This document shows, one piece after another, positions 1-10,176 of a DNA stretch of 64,000 nucleotides; position 1 is the stretch's first letter, and each line of letters starts with the position of its first letter. Source of the DNA: Lycium barbarum (Eukaryota > Streptophyta > Magnoliopsida > Solanales > Solanaceae); the NCBI RefSeq assembly GCF_019175385.1, contig NC_083347.1:120598124-120662123 (forward strand), given 5' to 3'. Made by a program: the position numbers and the translations under genes. The notes under the pieces were generated by a model, which was not told the origin of the DNA, did no database searches, and worked only from the letters and a program-made list of their open reading frames with translations.

Positions 1-114
1 GAAAATGTAACCGAGTCTGAATAATGTAAAGTCTCGTTGATTTTAAAGAAAATATCATTGAATAAACGAAAACATTATTCAGTAAGTCATGATGTTTTTA
101 TGTCAAGGAGGGGG
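1..114. other. Left flank of the retrotransposon
   Basis: AT-rich sequence with no gene or recognisable repeat. It ends in a purine run (AAGGAGGGGG) directly before the 5' LTR. The last five Gs (110-114) match the five Gs after the 3' LTR, so they are read as the target duplication. The same run also looks like a polypurine tract, so a second, upstream element sharing this LTR is not fully excluded. Confidence 0.5.
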
Positions 115-2403
115 TGTAGACACGTGATTTTTGACCCTCCCCGTGTGTTTCACCTTATAGTGTTTAAATATTTCTTTTAATTTTAATTCTTGACGTGTCG
201 ATTTTATTCTATTTTTATTTAGTAGGCTTATTTGCGAAAATAAAAAAAGAACAAAATATTTGCTATTTTTAGAGTATAAGTTTTGTATTTTAAAGAAAGA
301 AAATTACAAAAATATGCTTTGTAGGTTTTAATTTTGCTTAGACAGTTATTTATTTTAAGATTTTTTTTTCTTTCTTTTCAGTTATCTAGAATTAGTTATT
401 AAATATATATATATATTTGTTTTTATTTATTTATTTTTATTTTTACATTAAAAAAAAAATAATGAGCAAATGGGATTACACCACCTCATCACATAATGAC
501 AAAGCTCCATAACAAACCTTATCACAAAAATAAGAAAAAGGGGGTCACGTTTTTGGTGGAAACATTTTTTCATAAAAAGGGGATAACAAAAAGGGGGCCC
601 GCGGATTTAGGGTCTGTTTTTGTGCACAAAGGAACACGTGAATTGGGGGATTATTGTTAGGGGTGGGGACCACGAAGGGACCTATATCATATTCAATCAA
701 AAAAAAAAAAAACCAGGAGGAGCATCGTTAAATATAGAGAGCAGCTTTGTTTTTTTTTTCGGGGGGGACTGCCTACTCTTTTGATAGCAGTAGCCCACTA
801 TACTTCTCTTCCAACACCTGAACTTTCAGCCGTCATCCAACACCATATGAGCTCCACCATTAGCTCATCATCTTCATCTCCCTTAAACATCCAAAGTTTA
901 TGAAAAACAGAGTACCTTGAATCCACTATGATTTCGGGTCTCGTATCTCGTTTTTTGGGCTGAGTTAACGAGGTCGAGGTTGTTGTTTGAAGTCTTGCTT
1001 GGGGTTTCTGGCCGCTGGTTCCGCTCAATGTCGCCGGTGAAATATTCGGGTCAATAGCTTCATCGAGTTCCTGTAACTTAAACAAAGATTCATCTATACA
1101 AAGGTCCATGGTCCTGTTTGCTTTCAAGTTTAGTCCGCATTTTTCCTCTGTAATCCAATGCTTGGAGATATAAATAGTTATCAATACAATGAAGGAAGTT
1201 TTACGCCATTAAGGTCCACTTCTTACTTTTCCTCTTTATTTTTTATTATTACTAGTTCATATATGTCTGTTGGATTTTCGTTTTCCTCTTAGTTATTTTT
1301 GAGCCGTTGATTTTGCATAATCTTCGTTTCTGTGTAAGTTTGGATCATGCTGATGTTTAAATGGGGTTATAATACCTTCATGGACCTTTATTTGAACTAC
1401 TGGATATAAAGTGTTTTGCTGGGTCTTTATGTTGGATTAGATTGTGGAAAATCTTAATATGTTTAGAGTTTGGCGTTGGGTTTAATGATTATTTGAGTTT
1501 GTTGGATGGATGTTCAGATTCGTGTTTTAATATGGATTAAATATAGTTGGTCAGCTGTTTAACTTTGGTATAAAAATCAGATGTTTAACTTGGTTACGTA
1601 AATCAGTTTTTTTTTTTTTTTAGTAATCAGTTGGCCACTAATTTAACTATTAAAAAATCAAATCCAAAAGCTTTAGTAAACTTGAGGCGCAAATTACAAG
1701 TTGTCTTGATTATGTAAACGTGCGCGCGATGTGATCGCGACAATAAATTAATAATAACCAAATAATTTTAAGTTTCGGATTTTAGAGACAAATAATTGTC
1801 TTTAACGCTAGATGAGCTTTAGGCGGGTTTTAAGATGTTTGTTTCGATTAAGAATGCGGCTACGCATCTTATTTCGAGACACCCTAATAACTCAAGGATG
1901 CGGTTACGTACCTTGGCCGAACTCTTTTTAATAATTAATTTTGTTTTGAGTAAGAATGCAGTTATGCATCTTATTTTGAGACGCTTAAAAGATCCGGAAT
2001 GTGGTTACGCATCCGAATTAAAAAAAAAGGGTAAAAAGTTCAATAAATAAAAGTACGAGCAAATCAAGGCTTGGGAACATAATTTATCCAAAATAGATTA
2101 AGCTAAGTATAAGTCGATAAAGCGACCGTGCTAGAACCACGGGACTCGGGGAATGCCTAACACCTTCTCCCCGGTCAACAGAATTCCTTACCCGGTCTTC
2201 TGTTTTCGCGGACCATAATAAAGAGTCATTTCCTTTTGATTAGGGATTCATAAGGTGACTTGGAACACCAAAACTCAATTCCAAGTGGCGACTCTGAGTA
2301 AATAAATAATCCCTTTTCAAAACCGTCACTTCAAATGGAAAAACCCTTTACTAATAAAAACCTGCGCGTTTATAGCGCGGGGGCGCAAAAAAGGGGTGTG
2401 ACA
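115..2403 (+). repeat. 5' LTR of the Ogre/Tat element
   Basis: A 2,289-bp repeat that starts TGTAGACACG and ends GGGGTGTGACA. It matches 17001-19291 throughout, apart from one extra A in each of two A-runs of the 3' copy (near 450 and 690 here). It carries a CCAAT/TATA promoter candidate at 1155-1177 and AATAAA at 2042. Four copies of a small ATGCG-loop-CGCAT inverted repeat lie at 1854-2012. Near the 3' end, TGGCGACTCTG (2286-2296) repeats the first 11 bases of the primer binding site. A 128-codon antisense reading frame (798-1184) and a 71-codon sense frame (1835-2050) occur in both LTRs but look non-coding. Confidence 0.95.
1155..1177 (+). promoter_or_regulatory. Candidate LTR promoter (CCAAT + TATA box)
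   Basis: CCAAT at 1155-1159 is followed by TATAAATAG at 1169-1177, a strong match to the plant TATA box, in the middle of the LTR where a U3/R border is expected. Transcription would start near 1205. The same pair sits at 18043-18065 in the 3' LTR, where it could drive read-out into flanking DNA. This rests on motif and position only. Confidence 0.5.
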
Positions 2404-2407
2404 GCTC

Positions 2408-2425
2408 TGGCGACTCTGCTGGGGA
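2408..2425 (+). other. Primer binding site
   Basis: Four bases after the LTR end, 18 bases beginning TGGCGACTCTG and ending CTGGGGA fit the complement of a tRNA 3' end (TGG pairs with CCA). Ogre elements are described as using tRNA-Arg, and this sequence agrees with that; I could not check it against a tRNA set. Confidence 0.8.
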
Positions 2426-3695
2426 CTTAACCAGAATTCGAGCTTTGTGATATTGCCTTATACTTGGCTTTTATTATTGTTATTTGGATTTATTGTGTTT
2501 TGTTGAGCCTAATGTGCTAATTACCGCTCATTTATCGCTTTGATATTGTTGAACTGTATTATAAACTGTCTTCTCTCGCGCACCCCTCTGAATCTCTGAA
2601 ACACTTCACACACAGTCACAGGAATGCAGTTATGCATCCTAACTTTCTGTCAAGATAAAGCCGGAGTGTCTTGGCCCCCGGTGAAGGATTTTAGTCACAC
2701 ATGTTAGGCGGGACAGGATAAGCAATGAAGTCGGAATAGCACTGCTACCGACAGTATTGCCCCTCCCCGGCACGAGTTGTCCGCTCGGGTGACCCAGTCT
2801 AGACACCTTTGCCATTAGGTCTTAAACCTAGCAGAACTGAAAACGCAGAACTGATATCCCTAGTAGGCTACGCTTATCTGCATCACGTGCATTTGACTTA
2901 GTGGGACTCGGCACAGGGGCCGGGTCTGACTAGGACAGGTGACCTTTTATCAGACCAACATGTGCATCCAATGTGCTAATTGTAATATACTTGGGAAGTG
3001 CCTGATTGTTGACCGGCTTTAGGATAACCAAGGGGGTTCGAGAGAGATAAATATCACTGACTTTTGGGCCATTAAAAAAAAAAAAAAAAAAAACTGTTTA
3101 GCCCTACCCTTCTCGAAAAAAAAGGAAAAAAAAAAGGAGAAAAGAAAAGAGAAGAGGTCAAATATCATCCCCATTTTTTTTTTTTTTTTTTTTTGAGTTT
3201 ATACGAACTACGCGATCCTGATTCTCACCGTCCGTGAGATACGTAGGCAACTCTCTTCGAGTTCGGCCCCACCTTCTCAGGTTTGAGAGGTTCATTTGTG
3301 TCATTTGTGTAGTCCTTTTGTCCATTTGTGTCAGGTTAGTTTGTCAAAACAATAAAGATACTAAGTCACTTTGCAGAGTCCTTGTCATAAAATTAAACGT
3401 ACCCACGAATCGGTGACAGGGTATTTAGACAATTCACTCTAGGTTTGGTTTTCAAGTCCAATGTTGGGCAACTTTGTTGAGTTTTGCTATCTGGGTCACG
3501 GTAGACTGCTGTAAAAAAAAAAATACAGAGATTGATTGTGATTTTTCTTGCCTTAGCTTTTAAAACCACATATTTTTCTATAAGTTTATTTGTCGTCCAC
3601 GTGCATTCATGAGTCCAAGTCTAAAAAGGTCATTACTTTCATATCCAACAGGTCTATATGAGTCTTAACCATGTATTTACATCCATAGGTACAAC
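2426..3695 (+). other. 5' leader of the retrotransposon
   Basis: About 1.27 kb of non-coding RNA leader between the primer site and ORF1. It holds another copy of the ATGCAGTTATGCAT inverted repeat (2624-2637), an A-run near 3074-3093, an A/G-rich stretch and a T-run near 3174-3194, and the first copy of the two-hairpin motif at 3205-3266. No coding signal is seen; the short ORF at 3234-3416 overlaps the hairpin motif and has no family features. Confidence 0.6.
3205..3266 (+). repeat. Two-hairpin motif, copy 1 (before ORF1)
   Basis: GAACTACG, then CCTGATTC, then stem I TCTCAC/GTGAGA (3223-3228 with 3234-3239), then ATACGTAGGCA, then stem II AACTC/GAGTT (3249-3253 with 3259-3263, loop of five) and TCGG. 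Three more copies lie at 6058, 14053 and 16822. The single-stranded blocks stay the same between copies, while the stems change in both arms together. Confidence 0.7.
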
Positions 3696-5852
3696 ATGTT
3701 TTATCCGGGCCGTGGGAAGTGTCAAAAGAGGAAGCGAGATGGGAGTATACCACTTCAGGTTGTTCATGAGGTCCCTTGGAAACTTTGGACATGGTGGAAT
3801 GAAATGGATGTGCTAGAACACACAAAGATCTTTAAGCATATGGGGTTCTTGACCAACATTATGAAAATCGACCCTAGGAGGGACGTGATTGATGCTTTGC
3901 TATCCTTTTGGGACCCTACAAAGAATGTGTTCCGATTTTCAGACTTCGAGCTGACCCCTACCTTAGAGGAAATTGCTGGCTATACCGGACTTGGTGAGAA
4001 CCTACACCGCCAAAAACTTGCAGCCCCAAGACTTATTTCTGTGAACAGTTTCCTCACAAAAATGAACATCGCTAAGCGCAAAGAGGATGAGAAGAAAAAG
4101 GGCAAGGAAGAATTTCTGGATGAAGGTTGGGAATCCCTGGACAAAGGATGGGTTTCTTTAGAATTCTTGTATGAGAGGTACGGGAGAAGAGACGGGTTTG
4201 AGAGGTTGGGAAAGAGGCTCAGTAATAAAGGAAATTTTGAAATTTGGAAAGACCACAGTCGTTTTGCCTTCATGGTGGCATTTTTAGGAATAATGGTCTT
4301 CCCAAGACGGGGGCAGAAAATCAACATCCGTTTAGCCGGGATAGTAGACGTCTTGACCACAAAGAAGGATCATACCATTGTGCCAATGATCTTAGCAGAT
4401 ATTTATCGGGCCTTGACGGTTTGCCAAAAGGGAAAGGTTTACTTTGAAGGGTGTAACATATTATTGCAAATGTGGATAGTGGAGCATATCTTCCGACCCC
4501 GTCACGTGGCAAGATTTGTTCATGATCGGAGTGATTACATTTCAAGCTATGAAACTAGGGTAAAGGATTATAAGCAACCGGACGGTGTGGAGGCATGGAT
4601 TGGAGAATTTCGTTCATTAATGTCAGATAAGATCACTTGGAACTTCCCTTGGTTCCCTTGGAGAGAAGTCATACACACATCTACACATCGCCCGTTTCTC
4701 TTATTGATGGGTATAAGGGGTGTTCAACCGTACGTACCATTACGAGTTTTACGACAATTGGGTCGGCGCCAGATAATACCTGTAGTAGAAGACATGACGA
4801 ATTTTGTATTTGAGGTAAGACCAGAAATCCCCTTGCCTGAAGGATTGGTTGTGGAGATTTGGAATGGCTGTCGGGTAATGACATTCGATACAATGGTTAC
4901 CGAGCGTCATTCGGGGGAAGTGCATCCGGGATACCCTATATGGCTCGAGAACCAACCAGTTGTGAAAGTTCAACCCAAGAGATCCGCAAAAGGGCCAGTA
5001 GATTATGAAGCCGAAATGGACATAAAAATCGCGATGGCGATGAAGGAGCACCATGCCGCCAATCTACTCTTACAAGCAGATTTAGAGCGTGCTAGAGCAA
5101 GCTTGGCCCAGCAACAAATGGAGTATGAGGAAAAGATCAGACAAGCCCGTTTAGAAGTAGGATCAGATTATCAATCCACACTGCAAACTATACACACAGA
5201 CCTGGAGCACGCTAGGGCTATAATTCAGCAGCGGGATGTAGAAATTGCCGAGGAAAGGGCCAAAACAGCCGCACTACAGGGAAAGCTTCAACTGGCCACG
5301 ATTAGGGGGTCACAGATAGCGGAACGTGCTAAAATTATTAGACAAGGTTTGCAAGAGAGATTGAGCATCCTTGAAGAGGATATGCACCAACAGCAGAATG
5401 AGTTTGAACGAAAAGAAGAACATTTTAAAAAAGAGAAGGCTGAGTGGTTACGCTCCCAAGATAAACTTCACGAAAAATTGGAGGAAGCAAAAAGGAACTT
5501 GGCTCGCCAAAATATAGGCTCTGATATGTCTCAGTTAATTCAGGAGAGGGAGATGTTACAGGAGAAATTAGAGTCAGTGACCGTGCGTGAGAAAAAGGCG
5601 AGAGAAGAGGCCGCTGCCCGTGAGTTAAGGATAAAAGAATTAGAGTACAAATGTGGGACGGTTCGAGGTAGGGTCCGAGGTATGGCCATTCGCTCTTCAC
5701 AAGCAGGTTTGGAATATGAAAGATTGGGCTACGAGCAGTTTCATTCGCAAATACCTACCTTTGTCAATCATCTCACCCGTGCACTGCAAGGTTTATATAA
5801 GGATATGGGTGGCCAGCTGAATCAGAGTCATCATGAGGGGGACAAGGAATAG
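3696..5852 (+). CDS. Ogre ORF1: plant-mobile-domain-like protein with C-terminal coiled coil
   Basis: A 718-codon ORF, uninterrupted, starting at ATG 3696. Residues about 40-420 read as the aminotransferase-like plant mobile domain found in Ogre ORF1 proteins; the block FSDFELTPTLEEIAGYTG lies near residues 82-100. Residues about 440-655 are rich in E, K, Q, A and L with heptad-like spacing, which suggests a long coiled coil. The N-terminus has a basic stretch (KCQKRKR). ORF1 is an extra gene upstream of gag in Ogre elements and its function is unknown; a structural or chromatin role is only a guess. It is separated from gag by about 600 bp containing the second hairpin motif and a 39-base A-run, so its translation relative to gag is an open question. 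A related domain occurs in the unrelated MULE at 46926-49277. Confidence 0.85.
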   Translation: MFYPGRGKCQKRKRDGSIPLQVVHEVPWKLWTWWNEMDVLEHTKIFKHMGFLTNIMKIDPRRDVIDALLSFWDPTKNVFRFSDFELTPTLEEIAGYTGLGENLHRQKLAAPRLISVNSFLTKMNIAKRKEDEKKKGKEEFLDEGWESLDKGWVSLEFLYERYGRRDGFERLGKRLSNKGNFEIWKDHSRFAFMVAFLGIMVFPRRGQKINIRLAGIVDVLTTKKDHTIVPMILADIYRALTVCQKGKVYFEGCNILLQMWIVEHIFRPRHVARFVHDRSDYISSYETRVKDYKQPDGVEAWIGEFRSLMSDKITWNFPWFPWREVIHTSTHRPFLLLMGIRGVQPYVPLRVLRQLGRRQIIPVVEDMTNFVFEVRPEIPLPEGLVVEIWNGCRVMTFDTMVTERHSGEVHPGYPIWLENQPVVKVQPKRSAKGPVDYEAEMDIKIAMAMKEHHAANLLLQADLERARASLAQQQMEYEEKIRQARLEVGSDYQSTLQTIHTDLEHARAIIQQRDVEIAEERAKTAALQGKLQLATIRGSQIAERAKIIRQGLQERLSILEEDMHQQQNEFERKEEHFKKEKAEWLRSQDKLHEKLEEAKRNLARQNIGSDMSQLIQEREMLQEKLESVTVREKKAREEAAARELRIKELEYKCGTVRGRVRGMAIRSSQAGLEYERLGYEQFHSQIPTFVNHLTRALQGLYKDMGGQLNQSHHEGDKE

Positions 5853-6057
5853 AAGTGTCGATGCAGTCAACGTGTTCGTCTTTTACCTTTTGCTCTTTCA
5901 TTTTTCTTTTGAGTCAGCGTTACGTTGTCTTTAGTACTAGTGGAGTCGATTTTATTTCATTTTTCATCCTTTCTTTGAGTCTTTGTAAAAATGATGGAAT
6001 GAAAGTTGAAAATCAATGGAAAAGATTTTGTTTTCAAAATAACCCAGCTATTTGTAC

Positions 6058-6123
6058 GAACTACGTTACGATCTGATTCATGTTTTCAACATGATACGTA
6101 GGCAACCCCCAACGGGTTCGATC
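6058..6123 (+). repeat. Two-hairpin motif, copy 2 (between ORF1 and gag)
   Basis: GAACTACG at 6058, CTGATTC, stem I TCATGTT/AACATGA (6078-6084 with 6088-6094), ATACGTAGGCA, stem II AACCC/GGGTT (6104-6108 with 6114-6118, loop of five), then TCGATC. It sits 206 bases after the ORF1 stop and just before a pure A-run of 39 bases (6142-6180). Confidence 0.7.
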
Positions 6124-6139
6124 GAAGCTTCTAAAACCT

Positions 6140-6141
<2 letters not shown>

Positions 6142-6180
<39 letters not shown>
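6142..6180 (+). repeat. A-run of 39 bases
   Basis: Uninterrupted A homopolymer between ORF1 and gag, followed by a purine-rich stretch to about 6250. Similar A- or T-runs accompany hairpin copies 1 and 3. The exact length is prone to sequencing error. Confidence 0.8.
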
Positions 6181-6186
<6 letters not shown>

Positions 6187-6447
6187 GGAGAGGTTGAAAG
6201 AAAGAAAGGGAGAAGAAGAAAAGAGAAATGAGCGATGAAAAAAAAAAGCGAGGCTGCACCTAGATAAGCCGGGATGAGACATAGGGCCTGCCATGGTAGA
6301 ATTGATACATGCATATGAATGAGTGATTATGAATTGCTTAACCCTAACATTAGCTGTTTTACAGAGAAGAGTTAAGGTAAAAGTGGTTGGTTTGTGGCCA
6401 TACTGGCAACGCATCATTATTTCACAAGGTCAAAGGGCAGTATCGGA

Positions 6448-9400
6448 ATGACGGAAGGGACTTCGCTACCGATGATCAACATAGGGGATGAAACGGAACG
6501 GGTGGCTCAACAAGAATCTGCCATCGCCGAGGAGAATAGAATTCTCAGGCAACAAATGATTGAGATGTTGCAAGGATGGTCGAATGGTCAACAACCTCCT
6601 CAGTCAATCCCTGGGTTCCCCGACATCACTTCCGTCGCACAGGCATGCTCACAAGCACCGTTATCTACTGCGGAAGACCCGGTATACCCACCTGGGTTCG
6701 GTCATTACACCAATTTGCCGAATACGGCGGAAACTTCTGTAGGTCGTCCTCCAAGGGTACCAATCAGGACCGATCATTCCGGGATTGCAACCACTGGGCC
6801 TGCCTACACATACTCACTGTCTAACCCCAATCATGTTGCAAATGTAAGACCCGTTTACACAATACCGCCACCTGCGGTTATGCAAAGGTCAAACCTTGTG
6901 CCACCATCTGACATCCGTCAAGAGCAGCATTTTGCACCCGATTTTGCATTTGGGGCTCCTGATCCTTATCATCAGACTCTACATTTTAGTCCTCTAATCG
7001 ATTCTGAAGGACCTGCTAAGAATGCGGTTACGCATCTTGGCCATGAATATAGAGGTCCTGCTAAGAATGCGGTTACGCATCTTGGCGCTGAGTATGGAGT
7101 TGCTACTAAGAATGTAGAGCATGACGAAATGGTTAGGAAGATGAAAAGTCTAGAACAAGCTATGAAGAACTTGCATGGATCAGGAAGCTATAAAAGCGTT
7201 TCATACAGTGATTTGTGTATGTTCCCGAGTGTTCACTTACCTCCGGGGTTTAAGACACCGAAGTTTGACAAGTACGATGGGCACGGTGATCCCATAGCTC
7301 ATTTGAGGAGATACTGCAACCAACTGAGAGGAGCTGGGGGTAATCAGGAATTGCTCATGGCTTACTTTGGGGAGAGTCTGACTGGTTTAGCTTCGGAATG
7401 GTTTATTGATCAGGACATTGTGAAATGGCATACTTGGGATGATATGGCAAATGAGTTCGTGCAACAATTTCAGTACAATATTGATCTGGTTCCTGATAAA
7501 AAGTCTCTAACCAACCTGAAGAAGAAAGTTACCGAAAGTTTTAGGGAGTTTGCGGTTCGTTGGCGTGAACAAGCTGCAAGGGTAAAGCCACCAATGAGAG
7601 AAGGAGAGATGGTGGAGACTTTTCTCCAAGCACAAGATGAGACATATTATCAACACATGATCCCAGCCTTAGGAAAACCGTTCATTGAGGCCATTAAAAT
7701 GGGAGAAATAATAGAAGAAGGAATCAAAACAGGACGCATTGTCGGCTTTGCCGCGTTGAAGGCAACAACCCAAGCCATTCAAAATGGTTCAGGGAGTTTT
7801 GGTGGAAAGAAGAAAAAGGAAGACGTAGCTACGGTTGCGCCTGGGCTACGGCGAAACCCGAGGGGCCCGCCTCGCCAATACACTCAACCCCAACCCCAAC
7901 CCCAACCCCAAAACTACACCCAAGATCCATATAATTACCCACAACACTACTTCCCTCCCCAAAACCCACAATATTCTATTCCGCCCCCTCAGTACCCCAT
8001 ATACAGTACGCAGCCATATGTCCAGCCCCCTTGTTACCCGCAATGGCGTGCACCAACCCCGCAAGTCCGTCCTCCACCTCCACAGACTTACCAAGGCCCT
8101 CCCAGATCCAATTTTCGGCCCAGGCCGGAGTACAAAAGGGCAAATACGGTCAACGATAACTTTACCCCCATTGGGGAATCATATGCTGATTTGTTTCAGA
8201 AGTTGAGGGCATTAAATGTTTTAAGCCCAATTGAAGGAAGGATCCCAAACCCTCCTCCGAAAAATCTTGATTACTCTCAAAGATGTGCTTATTGCTCTGA
8301 TACCCCGGGACACAATATAGAGAAATGTTGGTATTTGAAGAAAGCAATCCAAGATTTGATTGATACACAACAAATTGTGGTGCAAAATGCAGATATACCG
8401 AATATCAATCAAAACCCACTACCAAATCATAAAGAAACAAACATGTTGGAGTTGATCTATGGTAGTGATGGGTCTGATGTTCCATACAAGCCTATCATGA
8501 AGATTGAAGCAGGCGTGGAGAAATCAGTAAATGTGGCAGATTCCGCAAAAATAGCACCTTTGGGGTTAAATGAGGTTACAAAGAGACCAATCCAGTCAGA
8601 CGCGATGAAACCCTTATTGATTGTGAAGGGAGCTCCAGAGAAGGTTGGGGCAAGTCAGGGAAAACCAAAGTTGATCGTGCCAGGGGTGTCGAGCAGGCCT
8701 ATTTTAACTGTCAAAGGGGCGTTCACCACTCCTATCATTATTAAGCCAGTGACACAACTTTCAATAGTTGATGCTAAGGCGGTTCCCTGGAATTATAATC
8801 AGACTATGGTTACTTACCAAGGGAAGGAAATCATCAAAGAAGTAGACGAAGTAGGGGGCCTGACTCGTTCAGGAAGATGCTTCGCTCCGGAAGAGTTAAG
8901 GAAAACCAAGCAGGTAAGGGAAGGCCAAATACCCGTTAAGAAACCAGTAACAGAAGAAGAAGCTGAAGAGTTCTTGAAAAAGATGAAATTGCCAGACTAT
9001 TCCATTGTGGAGCAATTAAGGAAAACCCCTGCTCAAATCTCTTTGTTGTCTTTATTAATACACTCAGATGAACACCGCAAAGCTTTGTTGAAGATTTTGA
9101 ATGAAGCTCATGTCCCTACTGAGATTACGGTTAATCAATTGGAGAAAATTGCTGGGAGGATCTTTGAGGTAAATAGAATCACTTTCTCAGATGATGAACT
9201 ACCCGTTGAAGGTACTGGACATAACCGAAGCCTTCATATTACTGTAAAATGTGAGCTTTCCTATGTCACGAGAGTTTTGATTGATGGGGGCTCTGGTGCA
9301 AACATTTGTCCTCTGTCAACCTTACAAAAACTAAATGTAAGTACTGAAAGAATTCGACCAAATAATGTGTGTGTTAGAGCTTTTGATGGAGCGAAAACTG

Positions 9401-10176
9401 ACGCCATCGGTGAGATAGATCTTGTGCTTACAATAGGGCCTGGTGATTTTACCATAGATTTTCAAGTATTGAACATCAATGCCTCCTATAATATGTTGTT
9501 GGGAAGACCGTGGGTACATATGGCTGGGGCAATCCCATCCACATTGCATCAGATGATCAAGTTTGAATATGATAGGCAGGAAGTGATCGTTCACGGTGAA
9601 GGGGATTTGTCCATTTATAAAGACTCCACTGTTCCCTTTATCGAAGTGGATAATGCTGATGAAACACTGGTGTATCAAGCTTCTGATATAGTGGTAGCTG
9701 AGCAGATCCCTGAAGGGAAACCCATTCTGAGACCGCAGTTGCCTCCAACATCTGTTATGGTGGTAAATGAAATGTTGAAATATGGTTTTGAGCCAGGAAA
9801 AGGCTTGGGGGCTTCTCTACAAGGTATGGTTTATCCGGTGTGTCCACGTGAGAGTCCAGGTCCATTTGGTCTGGGGTTCAAACCAACGGCTGAAGATAGA
9901 AAGAGGGTTAAAAAGCGAAAAAAAGAAGCATGGTCACTTACTAAGCCTGTGCCACCAATCTACAAGTCCTTCGTCAAGAATACCAGCAGTTTTTCCCAGC
10001 CAGTACTGGATGTGGATTTTGGGTTGATTGGGTGTTTCCAGAACTTGTTTGTTGAAGCTGATATGGTTGAAATGGGAGGGGGTCCCAGTAACGCGGATGT
10101 GCAGTTCATTGGCCATGATGTCCAACTCAGCAATTGGGAAGTCACTCCTCTCCCAACCAGGAAGGAGTTTTGGTAG
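6448..10176 (+). CDS. gag-pro: Ogre/Tat gag-protease polyprotein with G-patch
   Basis: The open frame begins at GTG 6394, but the first ATG is 6448, chosen here; the upstream 18 codons (with HYFTRSKG) look family-like, so a non-ATG start is possible. Numbering from 6394: gag capsid-like region about 285-450 (PGFKTPKFDKYDGHGDP), a Pro/Gln-rich linker about 490-570, a zinc knuckle CAYC...H...C of form CX2CX5HX4C, an aspartic protease with LIDGGSGANI (Asp near 964), and a G-patch (GFEPGKGLG) near 1128. Residues about 210-232 contain two near-identical copies of AKNAVTHLG, encoded by the inverted repeat that is also found in the LTR. The stop at 10174-10176 lies two bases inside a GT-AG intron (10173-10341); splicing would join this frame to pol. 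Product: virus-like particle protein and its maturation protease, acting in the cytoplasm. Confidence 0.93.
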   Translation: MTEGTSLPMINIGDETERVAQQESAIAEENRILRQQMIEMLQGWSNGQQPPQSIPGFPDITSVAQACSQAPLSTAEDPVYPPGFGHYTNLPNTAETSVGRPPRVPIRTDHSGIATTGPAYTYSLSNPNHVANVRPVYTIPPPAVMQRSNLVPPSDIRQEQHFAPDFAFGAPDPYHQTLHFSPLIDSEGPAKNAVTHLGHEYRGPAKNAVTHLGAEYGVATKNVEHDEMVRKMKSLEQAMKNLHGSGSYKSVSYSDLCMFPSVHLPPGFKTPKFDKYDGHGDPIAHLRRYCNQLRGAGGNQELLMAYFGESLTGLASEWFIDQDIVKWHTWDDMANEFVQQFQYNIDLVPDKKSLTNLKKKVTESFREFAVRWREQAARVKPPMREGEMVETFLQAQDETYYQHMIPALGKPFIEAIKMGEIIEEGIKTGRIVGFAALKATTQAIQNGSGSFGGKKKKEDVATVAPGLRRNPRGPPRQYTQPQPQPQPQNYTQDPYNYPQHYFPPQNPQYSIPPPQYPIYSTQPYVQPPCYPQWRAPTPQVRPPPPQTYQGPPRSNFRPRPEYKRANTVNDNFTPIGESYADLFQKLRALNVLSPIEGRIPNPPPKNLDYSQRCAYCSDTPGHNIEKCWYLKKAIQDLIDTQQIVVQNADIPNINQNPLPNHKETNMLELIYGSDGSDVPYKPIMKIEAGVEKSVNVADSAKIAPLGLNEVTKRPIQSDAMKPLLIVKGAPEKVGASQGKPKLIVPGVSSRPILTVKGAFTTPIIIKPVTQLSIVDAKAVPWNYNQTMVTYQGKEIIKEVDEVGGLTRSGRCFAPEELRKTKQVREGQIPVKKPVTEEEAEEFLKKMKLPDYSIVEQLRKTPAQISLLSLLIHSDEHRKALLKILNEAHVPTEITVNQLEKIAGRIFEVNRITFSDDELPVEGTGHNRSLHITVKCELSYVTRVLIDGGSGANICPLSTLQKLNVSTERIRPNNVCVRAFDGAKTDAIGEIDLVLTIGPGDFTIDFQVLNINASYNMLLGRPWVHMAGAIPSTLHQMIKFEYDRQEVIVHGEGDLSIYKDSTVPFIEVDNADETLVYQASDIVVAEQIPEGKPILRPQLPPTSVMVVNEMLKYGFEPGKGLGASLQGMVYPVCPRESPGPFGLGFKPTAEDRKRVKKRKKEAWSLTKPVPPIYKSFVKNTSSFSQPVLDVDFGLIGCFQNLFVEADMVEMGGGPSNADVQFIGHDVQLSNWEVTPLPTRKEFW

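Noticed and set aside
798..1184. 128-codon minus-strand ORF in the 5' LTR (and 17686-18072 in the 3' LTR)
   Set aside because: It is the same in both LTRs only because the LTRs are almost identical; no domain, and it lies antisense across the promoter candidate.
1835..2050. 71-codon sense ORF in the LTR (and 18723-18938)
   Set aside because: It is made of the ATGCG-CGCAT repeat and simple sequence; the resemblance to gag residues comes from that repeat.
3205..6123. Hammerhead ribozyme in the hairpin motif (because of CTGA)
   Set aside because: The CUGANGA and GAAA core pair is missing; the conserved blocks do not fit a hammerhead.
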